A stretch of DNA of 64,000 nt from Cupriavidus malaysiensis (GTDB lineage Bacteria; Pseudomonadota; Gammaproteobacteria; Burkholderiales; Burkholderiaceae). Below, piece by piece: positions 17,335 through 25,976 of the stretch. The first letter of the stretch is position 1. Every line of letters starts with the position of its first letter. A program made the position numbers and the translations under genes. The stretch spans positions 4,278,001 to 4,342,000 of the forward strand of contig NZ_CP017754.1 in NCBI RefSeq assembly GCF_001854325.1, written 5' to 3'. A model generated the notes under the pieces. It was given only the letters and a program-made list of their open reading frames with translations. It searched no databases and was not told the DNA's origin.

Positions 17335-17372
17335 ATCCGTCCCCATTTTCCCGCCACCGTCCGGGTGGCGGG
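17335..17372 (-). repeat. REP-like element and hairpin, right side of the transposase gene
   Basis: The minus strand of 17335-17349 reads AAAATGGGGACGGAT, the inverted counterpart of the left element. Directly next to it is a 9-bp hairpin (CCCGCCACC/GGTGGCGGG, 17350-17372) lying just beyond the dgt stop. The hairpin has no U tract, so terminator activity for dgt is doubtful. Confidence 0.6.
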
Positions 17373-17395
17373 GCCGTGGCGGGCTCAATGCAGGC

Positions 17396-18532
17396 TCATG
17401 CCCCTTCGGCGACGGCGAAGATACGCCGGTGCTCGCGGATCGCATAGCGATCGGTCATGCCGGCGATGTAGTGGGCGACCAGGCGCGCCTGGTCGCCGCC
17501 GGGCCCGGCCTGGTACTGCGGCGGCAGCAGGCGCGGATCGTCGAGGAAGGCGCCGAACAGGTCGCTGACGATGCGCTGGGCCTTGGCCGACATGCGCATG
17601 ACCTGGTAGTGGCGGTACAGATGGCGGAACAGGAAGCGCTTGAGCGCCGCCGCCTCGTCCTGCATCGGCTTGCTGAAGGCGACCAGCGGCCCGGCCGCGC
17701 GCACCGCGTCGATGCTGGCCGGCGCCTGCGCAGCGATGTTGCGGCTGGTGGTCTCGATCAGGTCGACGATCAGCGTATTGATCATGCGCCGCACCGTCTC
17801 GTTGATCAGCCGGCGACCGTTGATGCCGGGGAACAGCGCGGCAGCCTCGGCCCGGTGCCTGGTCCACATCGGCACTTCGTCGAGCTGGTCCAGCGTCAGC
17901 AGGCCCGAGCGCAGGCCATCGTCGATATCGTGGTTGTTGTAGGCGATCTCGTCGGCGAGGTTGGCCAGCTGCGCCTCCAGCGAGGGCTGCGTGCCCTCCA
18001 GGAAGCGCCGGCCCAGTTCGCCTAGCGCGGCGGCGTTGACGCGCGAGCAATGCTTGAGAATGCCTTCCCGCGTCTCGAAGGTCAGGTTCAAGCCGTTGAA
18101 GCCACCGTAGCGCTCCTCCAGCTCGTCCACCACCAGCAGGCTCTGCAGGTTGTGCTCGAAGCCTCCGTGGTTCTTCATGCAGGCGTTCAGCGCATCCTGC
18201 CCGGCGTGGCCAAAGGGGGTATGCCCCAGGTCGTGCGCCAGCGAGATGGCCTCGACCAGATCCTCGTTGAGCCGCAGGTTGCGCGCGATCGAACGGGCGA
18301 TCTGCGCCACCTCCAGGCTGTGCGTCAGCCGGGTGCGGAACAGGTCGCCTTCGTGGTTGACGAAGACCTGGGTCTTGTACTCGAGGCGGCGGAAGGCGGT
18401 GCTGTGGATGACCCGGTCGCGGTCGCGCTGGAATTCGCTGCGCGAGGACGATGCGGGTTCGATGTGGACCCGCCCGCGGCTGCGCAGCGAGCGGGCGGCA
18501 TAGGGGGCAAGGTGGCTTTCAAGGTCGGTCAT
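17396..18532 (-). CDS. dgt: Deoxyguanosinetriphosphate triphosphohydrolase-like protein
   Basis: HD-superfamily dNTP triphosphohydrolase of 378 residues, cytoplasmic. It cleaves dGTP (or other dNTPs) to deoxynucleoside and triphosphate and influences dNTP pools. The metal site is spread over [12 protein letters not shown] (His71) and the HD pair His100-Asp101 in [16 protein letters not shown]. The N-terminal [27 protein letters not shown] is typical of the Dgt type 2 subfamily, which is shorter than E. coli Dgt (about 505 residues). It follows aroB by 56 nt on the same strand, so aroK-aroB-dgt is probably one transcript. Confidence 0.92.
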   Translation of the reverse strand: MTDLESHLAPYAARSLRSRGRVHIEPASSSRSEFQRDRDRVIHSTAFRRLEYKTQVFVNHEGDLFRTRLTHSLEVAQIARSIARNLRLNEDLVEAISLAHDLGHTPFGHAGQDALNACMKNHGGFEHNLQSLLVVDELEERYGGFNGLNLTFETREGILKHCSRVNAAALGELGRRFLEGTQPSLEAQLANLADEIAYNNHDIDDGLRSGLLTLDQLDEVPMWTRHRAEAAALFPGINGRRLINETVRRMINTLIVDLIETTSRNIAAQAPASIDAVRAAGPLVAFSKPMQDEAAALKRFLFRHLYRHYQVMRMSAKAQRIVSDLFGAFLDDPRLLPPQYQAGPGGDQARLVAHYIAGMTDRYAIREHRRIFAVAEGA

Positions 18533-18588
18533 GCGGCAATCCGGGGGTCCATTGAGGGGATCTCGGGCTGCGAGGCATCACCGTCCGT

Positions 18589-19695
18589 TCAGGCGACGGT
18601 CGCCTCTGCGGGAGGTTTCAGTATCGCGTGCTGCAGCGTGGCGTGCAGGTCCGCGTCGGGCACGGTGGTGATGAAGGCATCGCCCAGCTTCTTCAGCAGG
18701 ATGAACTTGATGCTGCCGGCCTCGGCCTTCTTGTCCACCTTCATCAGTTCGATGTAGCGCTCGGTACCGAGTTCCGGCGCCACCGACGGCAGCATCGCCG
18801 CCTCGACCAGCCGGCGCAGGCGCGCACGCGTCTGCACATCGATGAAGCCCAGGCGCAGAGACAGGTCGGCCGCCATCACCATGCCGCAGCCGACAGCCTC
18901 GCCGTGCAGCCACTCGCCGTAGCCGAGACCCGCCTCGATGGCGTGGCCGAAGGTGTGGCCGAAGTTCAGGATGGCGCGCAGTCCACCTTCGCGCTCATCT
19001 TGCGCCACCACATTTGCCTTGATCTCGCAGGAGCGCTGCACCGCCAGCGCCATCAGTTCGGGATCGCAGGTGTTCAGCGCCTGGATATGCTGCTCGATCC
19101 ACTCGAAGTAGCCCGCATCGGCAATCGCGCCGTGTTTGATCACCTCGGCCATGCCCGCGGCCAGCTCGCGCGGAGGCAGGGTCTGCAGCGCCTCGATGTC
19201 GGCGATCACCGCGCGCGGCTGGTGGAAGGCGCCGATCATGTTCTTGCCGAGGGGATGGTTGATGCCGGTCTTGCCGCCCACCGAGGAATCGACCTGGGCC
19301 AGCAGCGTGGTGGGCATCTGCACGAAGGGCACGCCGCGCATGTAGCAGGCCGCGGCAAAGCCGGTCATGTCACCCACCACCCCGCCGCCGAGCGCCACCA
19401 GCGTGGTCTTGCGGTCGGCACCAGCGCGCAGCAGCGCGTCGAAGATCAGGTTGAGCGTTTCCCAGTTCTTGAAGGCCTCGCCATCCGGCAGCGTGACGAC
19501 GCGCACGGTCTTGCCCAGCGAAGCCAGCGCCGCCTCGACGCGCGCCGCATACAGCGGCCCGACGGTCTCGTTGGTGACGATGACGGCGTGCTGGCCGCGC
19601 ACGTGAGGCTGGAGCAGGTCGGCCCGGCCAAGCAGGCCGCCGCCGATATGGATGGGATAGCTGCGCTCTCCCAGGGAGACTTCAAGCGTGATCAT
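18589..19695 (-). CDS. aroB: 3-dehydroquinate synthase
   Basis: Second step of the shikimate pathway: cyclisation of DAHP to 3-dehydroquinate, using NAD and a divalent metal as cofactors, in the cytoplasm. The 368-residue product has the family's usual length. Visible features are the NAD-binding [21 protein letters not shown], the active-site [20 protein letters not shown], and the metal ligands around EVIKHG and [10 protein letters not shown]. The start codon overlaps the aroK stop by 4 nt, the standard aroKB arrangement. Confidence 0.97.
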   Translation of the reverse strand: MITLEVSLGERSYPIHIGGGLLGRADLLQPHVRGQHAVIVTNETVGPLYAARVEAALASLGKTVRVVTLPDGEAFKNWETLNLIFDALLRAGADRKTTLVALGGGVVGDMTGFAAACYMRGVPFVQMPTTLLAQVDSSVGGKTGINHPLGKNMIGAFHQPRAVIADIEALQTLPPRELAAGMAEVIKHGAIADAGYFEWIEQHIQALNTCDPELMALAVQRSCEIKANVVAQDEREGGLRAILNFGHTFGHAIEAGLGYGEWLHGEAVGCGMVMAADLSLRLGFIDVQTRARLRRLVEAAMLPSVAPELGTERYIELMKVDKKAEAGSIKFILLKKLGDAFITTVPDADLHATLQHAILKPPAEATVA

Positions 19696-20330
19696 GGGGT
19701 CGTGTGTGGCGCCGGACCGGCCGGCACATCGTCGCCGGCAACGTGGAAGCCGGCCATTTCAAGTTGCATCAAGACCATATTAGCAAGCTGCGCGACAGAA
19801 GGCTTGCCGGTCTCGATGATGAAGTGGGCCACTTCGCGATAGAGGGGGTCGCGCGCGGTGTACAAGGCTTCGAGCCGCCCCTTGGGATCCTCGGTCTGCA
19901 GCAGCGGGCGATTGCGGTCGTGGCGGGTGCGCAGCCACAGGTCGTGCGGACTGGCGCGCAGGTAGACCACGGTGCCGCGCGCATGCAGCAGGGCGCGGTT
20001 CTCCGGACGCAGCACCGCGCCACCGCCGGTCGCCAGCACGATGCCGCTGCGCTGCGTCAGCTCGTCGATCATCTGGGCCTCGCGCTCGCGGAAGCCCGCC
20101 TCGCCTTCGTGCTCGAAAATCACGGGGATACGCACGCCGCAGCGCGCTTCGATCTCATGGTCGGAATCGAAGAACGGATAATCCAGGCGCCGGGCCACGG
20201 CGCGGCCGACGGTGGTCTTGCCGGCGCCCATCAGGCCGACGAAAAAGAGATTCGGGCGGGAGGCTGTCACGGGGGATAGAACGCGGGAGGCCGGTGCGCA
20301 CCGGGCCTCCCCTGTCTCGAACTGCATCAT
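19692..20330 (-). CDS. aroK: Shikimate kinase
   Basis: ATP-dependent phosphorylation of shikimate at the 3-hydroxyl, fifth step of the shikimate pathway. Walker A is [12 protein letters not shown]; the shikimate-binding DSDHEIE and the GGGAVLR loop are present, as is the LID-region arginine in RNRPLLQ. The product has about 212 residues. The N-terminus before [10 protein letters not shown] is longer than in E. coli AroK, and the start is uncertain because two adjacent ATGs (20330, 20327) and a possible upstream codon are available. It overlaps aroB by 4 nt and comes after the terminator of the pil operon. Confidence 0.93.
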   Translation of the reverse strand: MMQFETGEARCAPASRVLSPVTASRPNLFFVGLMGAGKTTVGRAVARRLDYPFFDSDHEIEARCGVRIPVIFEHEGEAGFREREAQMIDELTQRSGIVLATGGGAVLRPENRALLHARGTVVYLRASPHDLWLRTRHDRNRPLLQTEDPKGRLEALYTARDPLYREVAHFIIETGKPSVAQLANMVLMQLEMAGFHVAGDDVPAGPAPHTTP

Positions 20331-20388
20331 CTTCGTCTTTTGGCCCGCTCTGGGCAAGTGCCGCATGCGGCAGCAGGGCCGGGGCGAT

Positions 20389-20416
20389 AAAAAAAGGCCG
20401 CATCAGCGATGCGGCC
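20389..20416 (-). terminator. Intrinsic terminator of pilMNOPQ
   Basis: On the minus strand a 9-bp stem GGCCGCATC/GATGCGGCC with a 3-nt loop is followed by seven U, about 30 nt past the pilQ stop. It separates the pil operon from aroK. Confidence 0.88.
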
Positions 20417-20447
20417 TGCCAGTCTACTGCATAGCGCGCCGGCGGGG

Positions 20448-22613
20448 CTATTTCAGGGAGACATTGTCGTTCAGGATGCGCGGCGTCAGGAACACCAGGA
20501 GTTCCGAGCGATTGTTGACGCGGGAGTTGTCCTTGAAGAGGTTGCCGAGTACCGGGATATCCCCCAACCAAGGCACTTTATTGCTGTTGTTGCTCTCCGT
20601 CTGCATGAAGATGCCGCCGATCACCACCGTTCCGCCGTTATCCACCAGTACCTGGGTCTGCACGTGCTTGGTGTCGATGGCGAAGCCGGCCGTGGTCTGG
20701 ATACCGACGCTGTCCTTGTTGACATCCACGTCCAGCAGCACATTGCCCTCCGGCGTGATCTGCGGCGTCACCTCCAGCTTCAGGTTGGCCTTGCGGAACT
20801 GCACGGAAGTCGCACCGCTGGAGGTGGCGGCCTGGTAGGGCAGCTCCGTGCCCTGCTCGATCAGCGCCTTGACGTTGTTGGCCGTCACCACGCGCGGGCT
20901 GGAGATGATCTTGCCGAGCCCGTCGGCTTCCAGCGCCGACAGTTCGAGCGCGACGAAGCGGCTGGCACCGGCATTGAACAGGCTGATGGCCGCGGTCGCC
21001 GGGTTGACGCCGTTGATCACGGCGGCCGGCAGGCTGACCGCCGGGCTGTTGTCCCAGGTCGCATTGGCCGTCACCGGACTGACCACGTTCGAGTAGGTAT
21101 TGCCGTAGCCCGCGCCATTGGTCTTGGAGGCAAAGCCCAGTTTCACGCCCAGGTTGCGGCTGAAGGAGTCGGTGGCCTCGACGATGCGCGCCTCGATGAT
21201 GACCTGGCGTACCGGGATATCGATCTTGCCCAGGAAGTTCTGCACTTCCTCCAGCTTGCTGGCGACGTCGGAGACGAACAGCTGGTTGGTGCGCGCATCC
21301 GCGGTCAGCGAGCCGCGCTTGGACAGCATGCGGGTATTGCCCATGGTGCCGCCGACACCGCCGGCGACCGTGGCGGTGGTGCCCAGGCCGGAGCCGGCCG
21401 CGCCCGGGCCGCCGACCGCCTGGCCGAGCAGCATGCGACGTACATCGTCGGCGCGCTGGTAGTTGAGCTGGAATACCTGGCTGCGGATCGGCTCCAGCTC
21501 GCTGATCTGCTGCTGTGACTCGAGCTCGAGCTTTTCCTTGGTCGCCAGCTCCGACTTGGGCGCCACCCACAGCACGTTGCCGCTGCGGCGCGAAGCCAGG
21601 CCCTTGGCGTCCAGCACGATCTGCAGCGCCTGGTCCCACGGCACGTCCTTGAGACGCAGCGTCAGGTTGCCCTGCACGGTATCGCTGGTGATGATGTTCA
21701 GGTTGGTGAAGTCGGCGAACACCTGCAGCAAGGAGCGGATATCGATGCTCTGGAAGTTCAGCGAAAGCCGTTCACCACGGTAGCCCGGTCCGCTGATCAG
21801 CTTGGCGGGATCTTCCTTGACCGGCCGCACCTCGACCACGAACTGCGTGTCGGTCTGGTAGGAGCTGTATTCCCAGTTGCCACGTGGCGAGATGGTCAGG
21901 CGTGCGTTGCCGTCGGCATCGCTGGCGCGCAGCGACTGCACCGGCGTGCCGAAATCCATCACATCGAAGCGGCGGCGCAGGCTTTGGGGCAGCGCGGTAC
22001 CGATGAAGTCGACCACCACGTTCTGGCCCTGCTGCGCGATGTTGACACCGGAATCGCGCGAGGACAGGTCGACCACCACCCGTCCGGCACCATCGGTGCC
22101 GCGGCGGAAGTCGATGCTGCGCACGGCAGGGCGCAGGCCCGGCGCAGCCGGGGAAGCCAGCGCGGCGCTCGGGGCGAAGGTCGGCGCGGCCGCCTTGCTC
22201 TGCGGCGCGACATTGTCGATGCGCACGAGGAAACGCGATCCGCTCAGCTCGGTGCGATAGGTGGCGGGCCGCCCCAGGTCCAGCACCACGCGCGTGCGAT
22301 CGCCCGTCTGCACCACGCTGGCACCACGCACCAGCTTGCCGCCGTAGCTGTACTGCGCGCGGCCCGCGGCAAACCCGGTGTTGACGAAGTCGATGGCGAT
22401 GCGCGCCGGACTCTGCGTGGAGAAATCCACAGGCGGCTGCGCCGGCGGCGCAGCCAGGTCGATGGTGAAGACGGTCTGCTCACCGACAGTGGCCACGTCC
22501 ACCGACTTGACGAGATTCGGCGACGTACTGCCTTGCGCCCATGCCGGCGACAGCGCCAGCGACAGCACCATCGCGGCGGCGGCGAAGGCGCGCGTCCAGC
22601 GTTGCGCGCTCAT
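20448..22613 (-). CDS. pilQ: Type IV pilus secretin PilQ
   Basis: Outer-membrane secretin through which the type IV pilus leaves the cell, 721 residues. A signal peptide (cleavage after SPAWA, about residue 25) precedes two AMIN domains that may bind peptidoglycan. An STN/N0 domain follows (LNFQSIDIRSLLQVFADFTN), then N1 (DDVRRMLLGQA with a glycine-rich insertion) and the secretin core with VEATDSFSRNLGVKLGF, VTPQITPEGNVLLDVDV and VPWLGDIPVLGNLF. The ATG at 22613 overlaps the pilP stop by 4 nt; an in-frame codon 42 nt upstream lies inside pilP and is unlikely. Confidence 0.96.
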   Translation of the reverse strand: MSAQRWTRAFAAAAMVLSLALSPAWAQGSTSPNLVKSVDVATVGEQTVFTIDLAAPPAQPPVDFSTQSPARIAIDFVNTGFAAGRAQYSYGGKLVRGASVVQTGDRTRVVLDLGRPATYRTELSGSRFLVRIDNVAPQSKAAAPTFAPSAALASPAAPGLRPAVRSIDFRRGTDGAGRVVVDLSSRDSGVNIAQQGQNVVVDFIGTALPQSLRRRFDVMDFGTPVQSLRASDADGNARLTISPRGNWEYSSYQTDTQFVVEVRPVKEDPAKLISGPGYRGERLSLNFQSIDIRSLLQVFADFTNLNIITSDTVQGNLTLRLKDVPWDQALQIVLDAKGLASRRSGNVLWVAPKSELATKEKLELESQQQISELEPIRSQVFQLNYQRADDVRRMLLGQAVGGPGAAGSGLGTTATVAGGVGGTMGNTRMLSKRGSLTADARTNQLFVSDVASKLEEVQNFLGKIDIPVRQVIIEARIVEATDSFSRNLGVKLGFASKTNGAGYGNTYSNVVSPVTANATWDNSPAVSLPAAVINGVNPATAAISLFNAGASRFVALELSALEADGLGKIISSPRVVTANNVKALIEQGTELPYQAATSSGATSVQFRKANLKLEVTPQITPEGNVLLDVDVNKDSVGIQTTAGFAIDTKHVQTQVLVDNGGTVVIGGIFMQTESNNSNKVPWLGDIPVLGNLFKDNSRVNNRSELLVFLTPRILNDNVSLK

Positions 22614-23152
22614 GCCGCTCCCTCCAGTTTCAGGCTGGTCATTTTCTGTTTCCACTCCCCTACCCCTTCCCGGACCAATTCACGCAACTCGATCGTCTGA
22701 TCAGTGATGCGGACCACCCGGCCATAGTTCTGGCCGAGGTACTGACCCACCTTGACGTGGTGGATCTTGTTATCTACCTGGACGATGCCGTAGGTTTCGC
22801 CGCGCTTGTGCATGGCCCCCAGCATCTTGAAGTTCTCCAGCGGAAAGTCTTCCAGCGGCTCGCGCCGCCGGCCGGCTTCCGGGGATTCGGAAAGCACCCG
22901 GTTGAGATCGCCGATCTTGGTCTGCGAAAAGGGTTCGGGAGCATTGCGCCCCGCGTACTCGCGCGGCACGAAGGGGGTAGGCTGCGGCAGGGGCGCGGGC
23001 GGCGGCGCCTTGGCGGTGCGGGTCGAGGCCATCCAATGGCGCAGCGCGTCCTCCTCGCCGTCACCACAGGCGCTGAGCAGCGCGGCCCCCAGCAACGCGG
23101 CGCCGAGCACGCGTATGCGGCCGGCAGGAAGGGAGCGGATCAGCCGGATCAT
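22610..23152 (-). CDS. pilP: Type IV pilus inner-membrane lipoprotein PilP
   Basis: Lipoprotein of 180 residues that links the PilMNO inner-membrane platform to the PilQ secretin. The lipobox is LLSAC with Cys29, followed by GDGEEDALRHWM. A proline-rich linker leads to the C-terminal HR-like domain (LENFKMLGAMHKRGETYGIVQVDNKIHHVKVGQYLGQNYGRV), which binds the PilQ N0 domain. It overlaps pilO by 4 nt and pilQ by 4 nt. Confidence 0.94.
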   Translation of the reverse strand: MIRLIRSLPAGRIRVLGAALLGAALLSACGDGEEDALRHWMASTRTAKAPPPAPLPQPTPFVPREYAGRNAPEPFSQTKIGDLNRVLSESPEAGRRREPLEDFPLENFKMLGAMHKRGETYGIVQVDNKIHHVKVGQYLGQNYGRVVRITDQTIELRELVREGVGEWKQKMTSLKLEGAA

Positions 23153-23847
23153 TTGGCGCCTCCCGGCTGGCCTGCGCCCTTCTTGTTCTTGGCCGCATCG
23201 GCGGCTGCCTTGCGCTGCGCCGCCTGCTCGTCGGCGTCCAGCGTGCGATAGGCCATCGCCTCCGCCTCCATGGTCAGGCCGCTGCCGTCCTTGCCGGCGG
23301 TGAGCTGCAGGCCCCGCATGGTGACGATACGCGACAGCGCCGCCACGTCGGCGTTGAACTGTGCCACGTCGTGATAGCGGCCCGTGACCTTCAGGTTCAC
23401 CGGGATCTCGGCGAAATAAGGCTTGATGACCGCGGCCTGCGGCTTGAACAACTCGAACTGCAGGCCTCGGGCCACGCCCGCATGGTTGACGTCGGCCAGC
23501 AGCGCGTCCATCTCGGTCTTGTTCGGGAGCTGTCGCTCCAGCAGGGCGACGCGCTGCTCGACCTCGCGCTTCTGCTCCCGCAGCGCGGCCAGGTTGGCGA
23601 TCTGCGCCACCTTGGTCTGGTAGGCCTGCTTCAGGGTGTTCTGCTCGTTGCGCCTGGCATCGAGCTCGTCGAACTTGCCGCTCCAGTAGAACTGCCAGCC
23701 GAGCACCAGCACCAGCAAGCAGGCCAGCAGCGCGAACGCCACCCGCGGCGCCTGCGGCCAGGTCTCGGGCTCGTTCAGGTTCAGGCCGCGGAACTGGCCG
23801 GCCAGGTCATTGAGAGCGGCCAGCGAGATTTCGGAATTGAGCGCCAT
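23149..23847 (-). CDS. pilO: Type IV pilus alignment protein PilO
   Basis: Bitopic inner-membrane protein of 232 residues that heterodimerises with PilN. A short cytoplasmic part is followed by one membrane helix (about residues 33-52, AFALLACLLVLVLGWQFYW). A coiled coil with repeated LEDxR-like heptads (REQKREVEQRVALLERQLPNK) and a periplasmic ferredoxin-like domain with the conserved FAEIPVNLKVTGRYHDVAQF follow. The C-terminal K/A/G-rich tail is variable. Confidence 0.93.
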   Translation of the reverse strand: MALNSEISLAALNDLAGQFRGLNLNEPETWPQAPRVAFALLACLLVLVLGWQFYWSGKFDELDARRNEQNTLKQAYQTKVAQIANLAALREQKREVEQRVALLERQLPNKTEMDALLADVNHAGVARGLQFELFKPQAAVIKPYFAEIPVNLKVTGRYHDVAQFNADVAALSRIVTMRGLQLTAGKDGSGLTMEAEAMAYRTLDADEQAAQRKAAADAAKNKKGAGQPGGAK

Positions 23848-23849
23848 GA

Positions 23850-24509
23850 TCAGCCCTTGTTCGCCGCGGCAGGCACCGTGGGCATGGGGGCGGCAGCACC
23901 GCCGGCCCCGCGTCTTGCCTTGCCGGCGTCGGCCGCCTCGGGCGCCCGATAGGCAAAGCGCATCGAGAAGTCGAACAAGCGGCGTTGCTCGCGCAGGTTG
24001 TTGGTCATGGTCACCGCCTTGGACTCGACCAGTTCGGCCTTGTCGAGCCAGGCCACCTGGCCGATGTTGCGCAGCAGTTCGGAAACGCGCTCGTTCGACT
24101 GGGCCACGCCGGACACGGTGAAGCTGTCGCCGGTCTGCTTGAGGCTGGTCAGGTAGACGCCTTCCGGCACCTGGCGCACCAGTTCCTCCAGCAGTTGCAC
24201 GGGGCGGTTGCGCTCGGTCTGCAGGCTCTCCACCGCCTGCTGCCGTTGCAGCAGGGAATCGATGTCCTTCTTCAGCGCATCGACTTCGCGGATCTGGCCA
24301 TCCATGCGCGCGTTCTCCTGGCGCAGCATCTGGTTCAGTCCTTCCTCGGCACTGACGCGGCTGTCGATGTAGAAGCCGCCCAGCAGCACCACCAGCAGGC
24401 CACCGCCAGCGGCAGCCGCCAGCATCGTGTAGACCTTCCTGCGCCGGGCGGCCTTGCGTGCTTCGTGGTAGGGCAGCAGGTTGACCGACGGGATCGAATG
24501 GATCGGCAT
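23850..24509 (-). CDS. pilN: Type IV pilus assembly protein PilN
   Basis: Inner-membrane protein of 219 residues. Its cytoplasmic N-terminus carries the signature IPSVNLLPYHEAR that docks into PilM. One membrane helix follows (about residues 29-49), then a coiled coil and a periplasmic domain (LLEELVRQVPEGVYLTSLKQ) that pairs with PilO. It ends with an alanine/proline-rich tail. It lies 16 nt after pilM and 2 nt before pilO. Confidence 0.94.
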   Translation of the reverse strand: MPIHSIPSVNLLPYHEARKAARRRKVYTMLAAAAGGGLLVVLLGGFYIDSRVSAEEGLNQMLRQENARMDGQIREVDALKKDIDSLLQRQQAVESLQTERNRPVQLLEELVRQVPEGVYLTSLKQTGDSFTVSGVAQSNERVSELLRNIGQVAWLDKAELVESKAVTMTNNLREQRRLFDFSMRFAYRAPEAADAGKARRGAGGAAAPMPTVPAAANKG

Positions 24510-24525
24510 GATGTCTCCCGTCGGG

Positions 24526-25611
24526 CTATTGCAATCCGCGCAGCGCCAGCCCGGCGCCGACGATGTAGGCCGGCAGGTCGCGCTGCAGGTAGCGTTCGTT
24601 GACCTTGCCGGCGGTCGCCATATTGGCGAAAGGATTAGCGAGCGTGGTGGTGATGTGGGTCTGCTGCTCGATCGCCGCCTGCACGCCCAGCAGCGAGGCG
24701 TGGCCGCCGGACAGCAGGATCTCGTCGACCCGGGCCACGCCGGAGCCGCTGATGAAGTTGCGCACCGCGCCGTCCACTTCCTCGGCCAGCATCTGCAGCG
24801 AAGGCTTCAGCAACTGGGTGCGCCAGGCTTCCGGCAAGGTGTTCTTGCGCTTCTTGACCTCGGCCTTGAGCGCGTCGAGCGAGAACATGCGGGCCACGCT
24901 CTGCGTGAGCTGGTCACCATAGCTGCCCAGCGCCTGCTCGTACAACTCCTGCCAGCCCTGGTAGAAGATGGCCTTGGAACGGCTGCCGCCCAGGTGCACC
25001 ACCGCCACCACCGGCAGCATGCGCGCATCGGCTTCGGAGAGCGCTTCCGGCACGCCGAGCATGTGGACCACGGAGCGCTGCACGGCGTACTCCTCGATGT
25101 CCATCACCTGCGGTTTCAGTCCGGCCATCTCGGCGGCGGTGACGCGTTCCTGCACACGGTCGCTGTTGGCCGCCGTCACGCGCACGCCGATGCCGCCCTC
25201 GGTCTCGTTGGGACCGATCACGGCAAAATCGAAGTTGACGGGTTGCGATGGCGGATAGAGGCGGTGCGCCTCGGATTCCACCTGCAGATAGAGTTCGTCG
25301 TCCGTCAGGTTGTCGGGCAGGCTGACGGTCTGCGACTCGGTCAGCATGGACGGCACGCCCAGCACCACATCCTTGGTGCGGATGCCGGCCTTGCCCAGCG
25401 CACGCTTGAGCGCGGCGCCGACCGCTGCGATATCGACCACGTTGCCATCGGCAACGGCATTGCGGTCCAGCAGTTCGCTGGCGCATTTCTCCAGCCGGTA
25501 GTCCTGCTTGCTGCCGCCGACCGACAGCTCCACTACCTTGACGCTGGACGAACCAATATCCACGCCGACCGTAGTCCGGCGCAGAAGCCCCGACAAGATG
25601 CCCCGTCGCAA
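24526..25611 (-). CDS. pilM: Type IV pilus assembly ATPase-like protein PilM
   Basis: Cytoplasmic actin/FtsA-like protein of 361 residues that binds ATP and the N-terminus of PilN. Phosphate-binding loops are visible in TVGVDIGSSSVKVVEL near the start and in HLGGSRSKAIFYQG, with the adenosine region ILLSGGHASLLGV near the C-terminus. The first in-frame codon is a TTG at 25611, supported by AGGGGG about six bases upstream; no ATG or GTG gives a full N-terminus. It is the first gene of the pil operon, divergent from mrcA. Confidence 0.93.
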   Translation of the reverse strand: MRRGILSGLLRRTTVGVDIGSSSVKVVELSVGGSKQDYRLEKCASELLDRNAVADGNVVDIAAVGAALKRALGKAGIRTKDVVLGVPSMLTESQTVSLPDNLTDDELYLQVESEAHRLYPPSQPVNFDFAVIGPNETEGGIGVRVTAANSDRVQERVTAAEMAGLKPQVMDIEEYAVQRSVVHMLGVPEALSEADARMLPVVAVVHLGGSRSKAIFYQGWQELYEQALGSYGDQLTQSVARMFSLDALKAEVKKRKNTLPEAWRTQLLKPSLQMLAEEVDGAVRNFISGSGVARVDEILLSGGHASLLGVQAAIEQQTHITTTLANPFANMATAGKVNERYLQRDLPAYIVGAGLALRGLQ

Positions 25612-25776
25612 GGTGACCCCCTGACATTTGAACTCGCCCCTGGCATGTCTGCTCTAATTGGACGAATCCTGTTTCTTGGATGAAACGTTTCCCGTTTTCT
25701 GTTCGAGGATTCTCACAAAAAGGCGGAGCGCTGGCAATGTGCCGGTCTGGACACGCATTTAATTTGTTTCCGCCCC

Positions 25777-25792
25777 TGCCAAAGCGTTGCCA
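25777..25792 (-). promoter_or_regulatory. Candidate sigma54 promoter of pilMNOPQ
   Basis: The minus strand reads TGGCAACGCTTTGGCA. The GG and GC dinucleotides have the spacing required for -24/-12 elements, with one mismatch in TTGCA. Transcription would begin near 25765, about 155 nt before pilM. This is a motif match only. Confidence 0.35.
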
Positions 25793-25941
25793 AAATCCGA
25801 CGCCCCTCTCCCGCATGCGCCGCGAAGGCACTTTGCCGACTTCCACGCGGTTTCAGACAGGTTTCCAAGGCATTACATCTTGTAACAGCACTGCTGCGGC
25901 GCTTCCGTCACCGGCGAAGCGGAGCGCAGGGACACGGGCGA

Positions 25942-25947
25942 TATAAT
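25942..25947 (+). promoter_or_regulatory. -10 box of mrcA
   Basis: A perfect TATAAT ends 29 bases before the mrcA ATG. The expected start is near 25954. The -35 region is weak. Confidence 0.5.
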
Positions 25948-25976
25948 CCGGGCACCTCAGACTAGGCAAATTCCCC

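Larger units (their letters stand above)
25612..25976. other. Divergent pilM / mrcA promoter region
   Basis: This 365-bp region holds no gene. It contains a TATAAT box for mrcA (25942-25947), a sigma54-like element pointing toward pilM (25777-25792), and a short dyad TTACA-TCT-TGTAA at 25873-25885. It includes AT-rich patches unlike the flanking coding sequence. Confidence 0.5.

Noticed and set aside
25912..25976. Strong -35 element for mrcA
   Set aside because: No hexamer close to TTGACA is found 16-18 bp upstream of the TATAAT box, so only the -10 box is reported.
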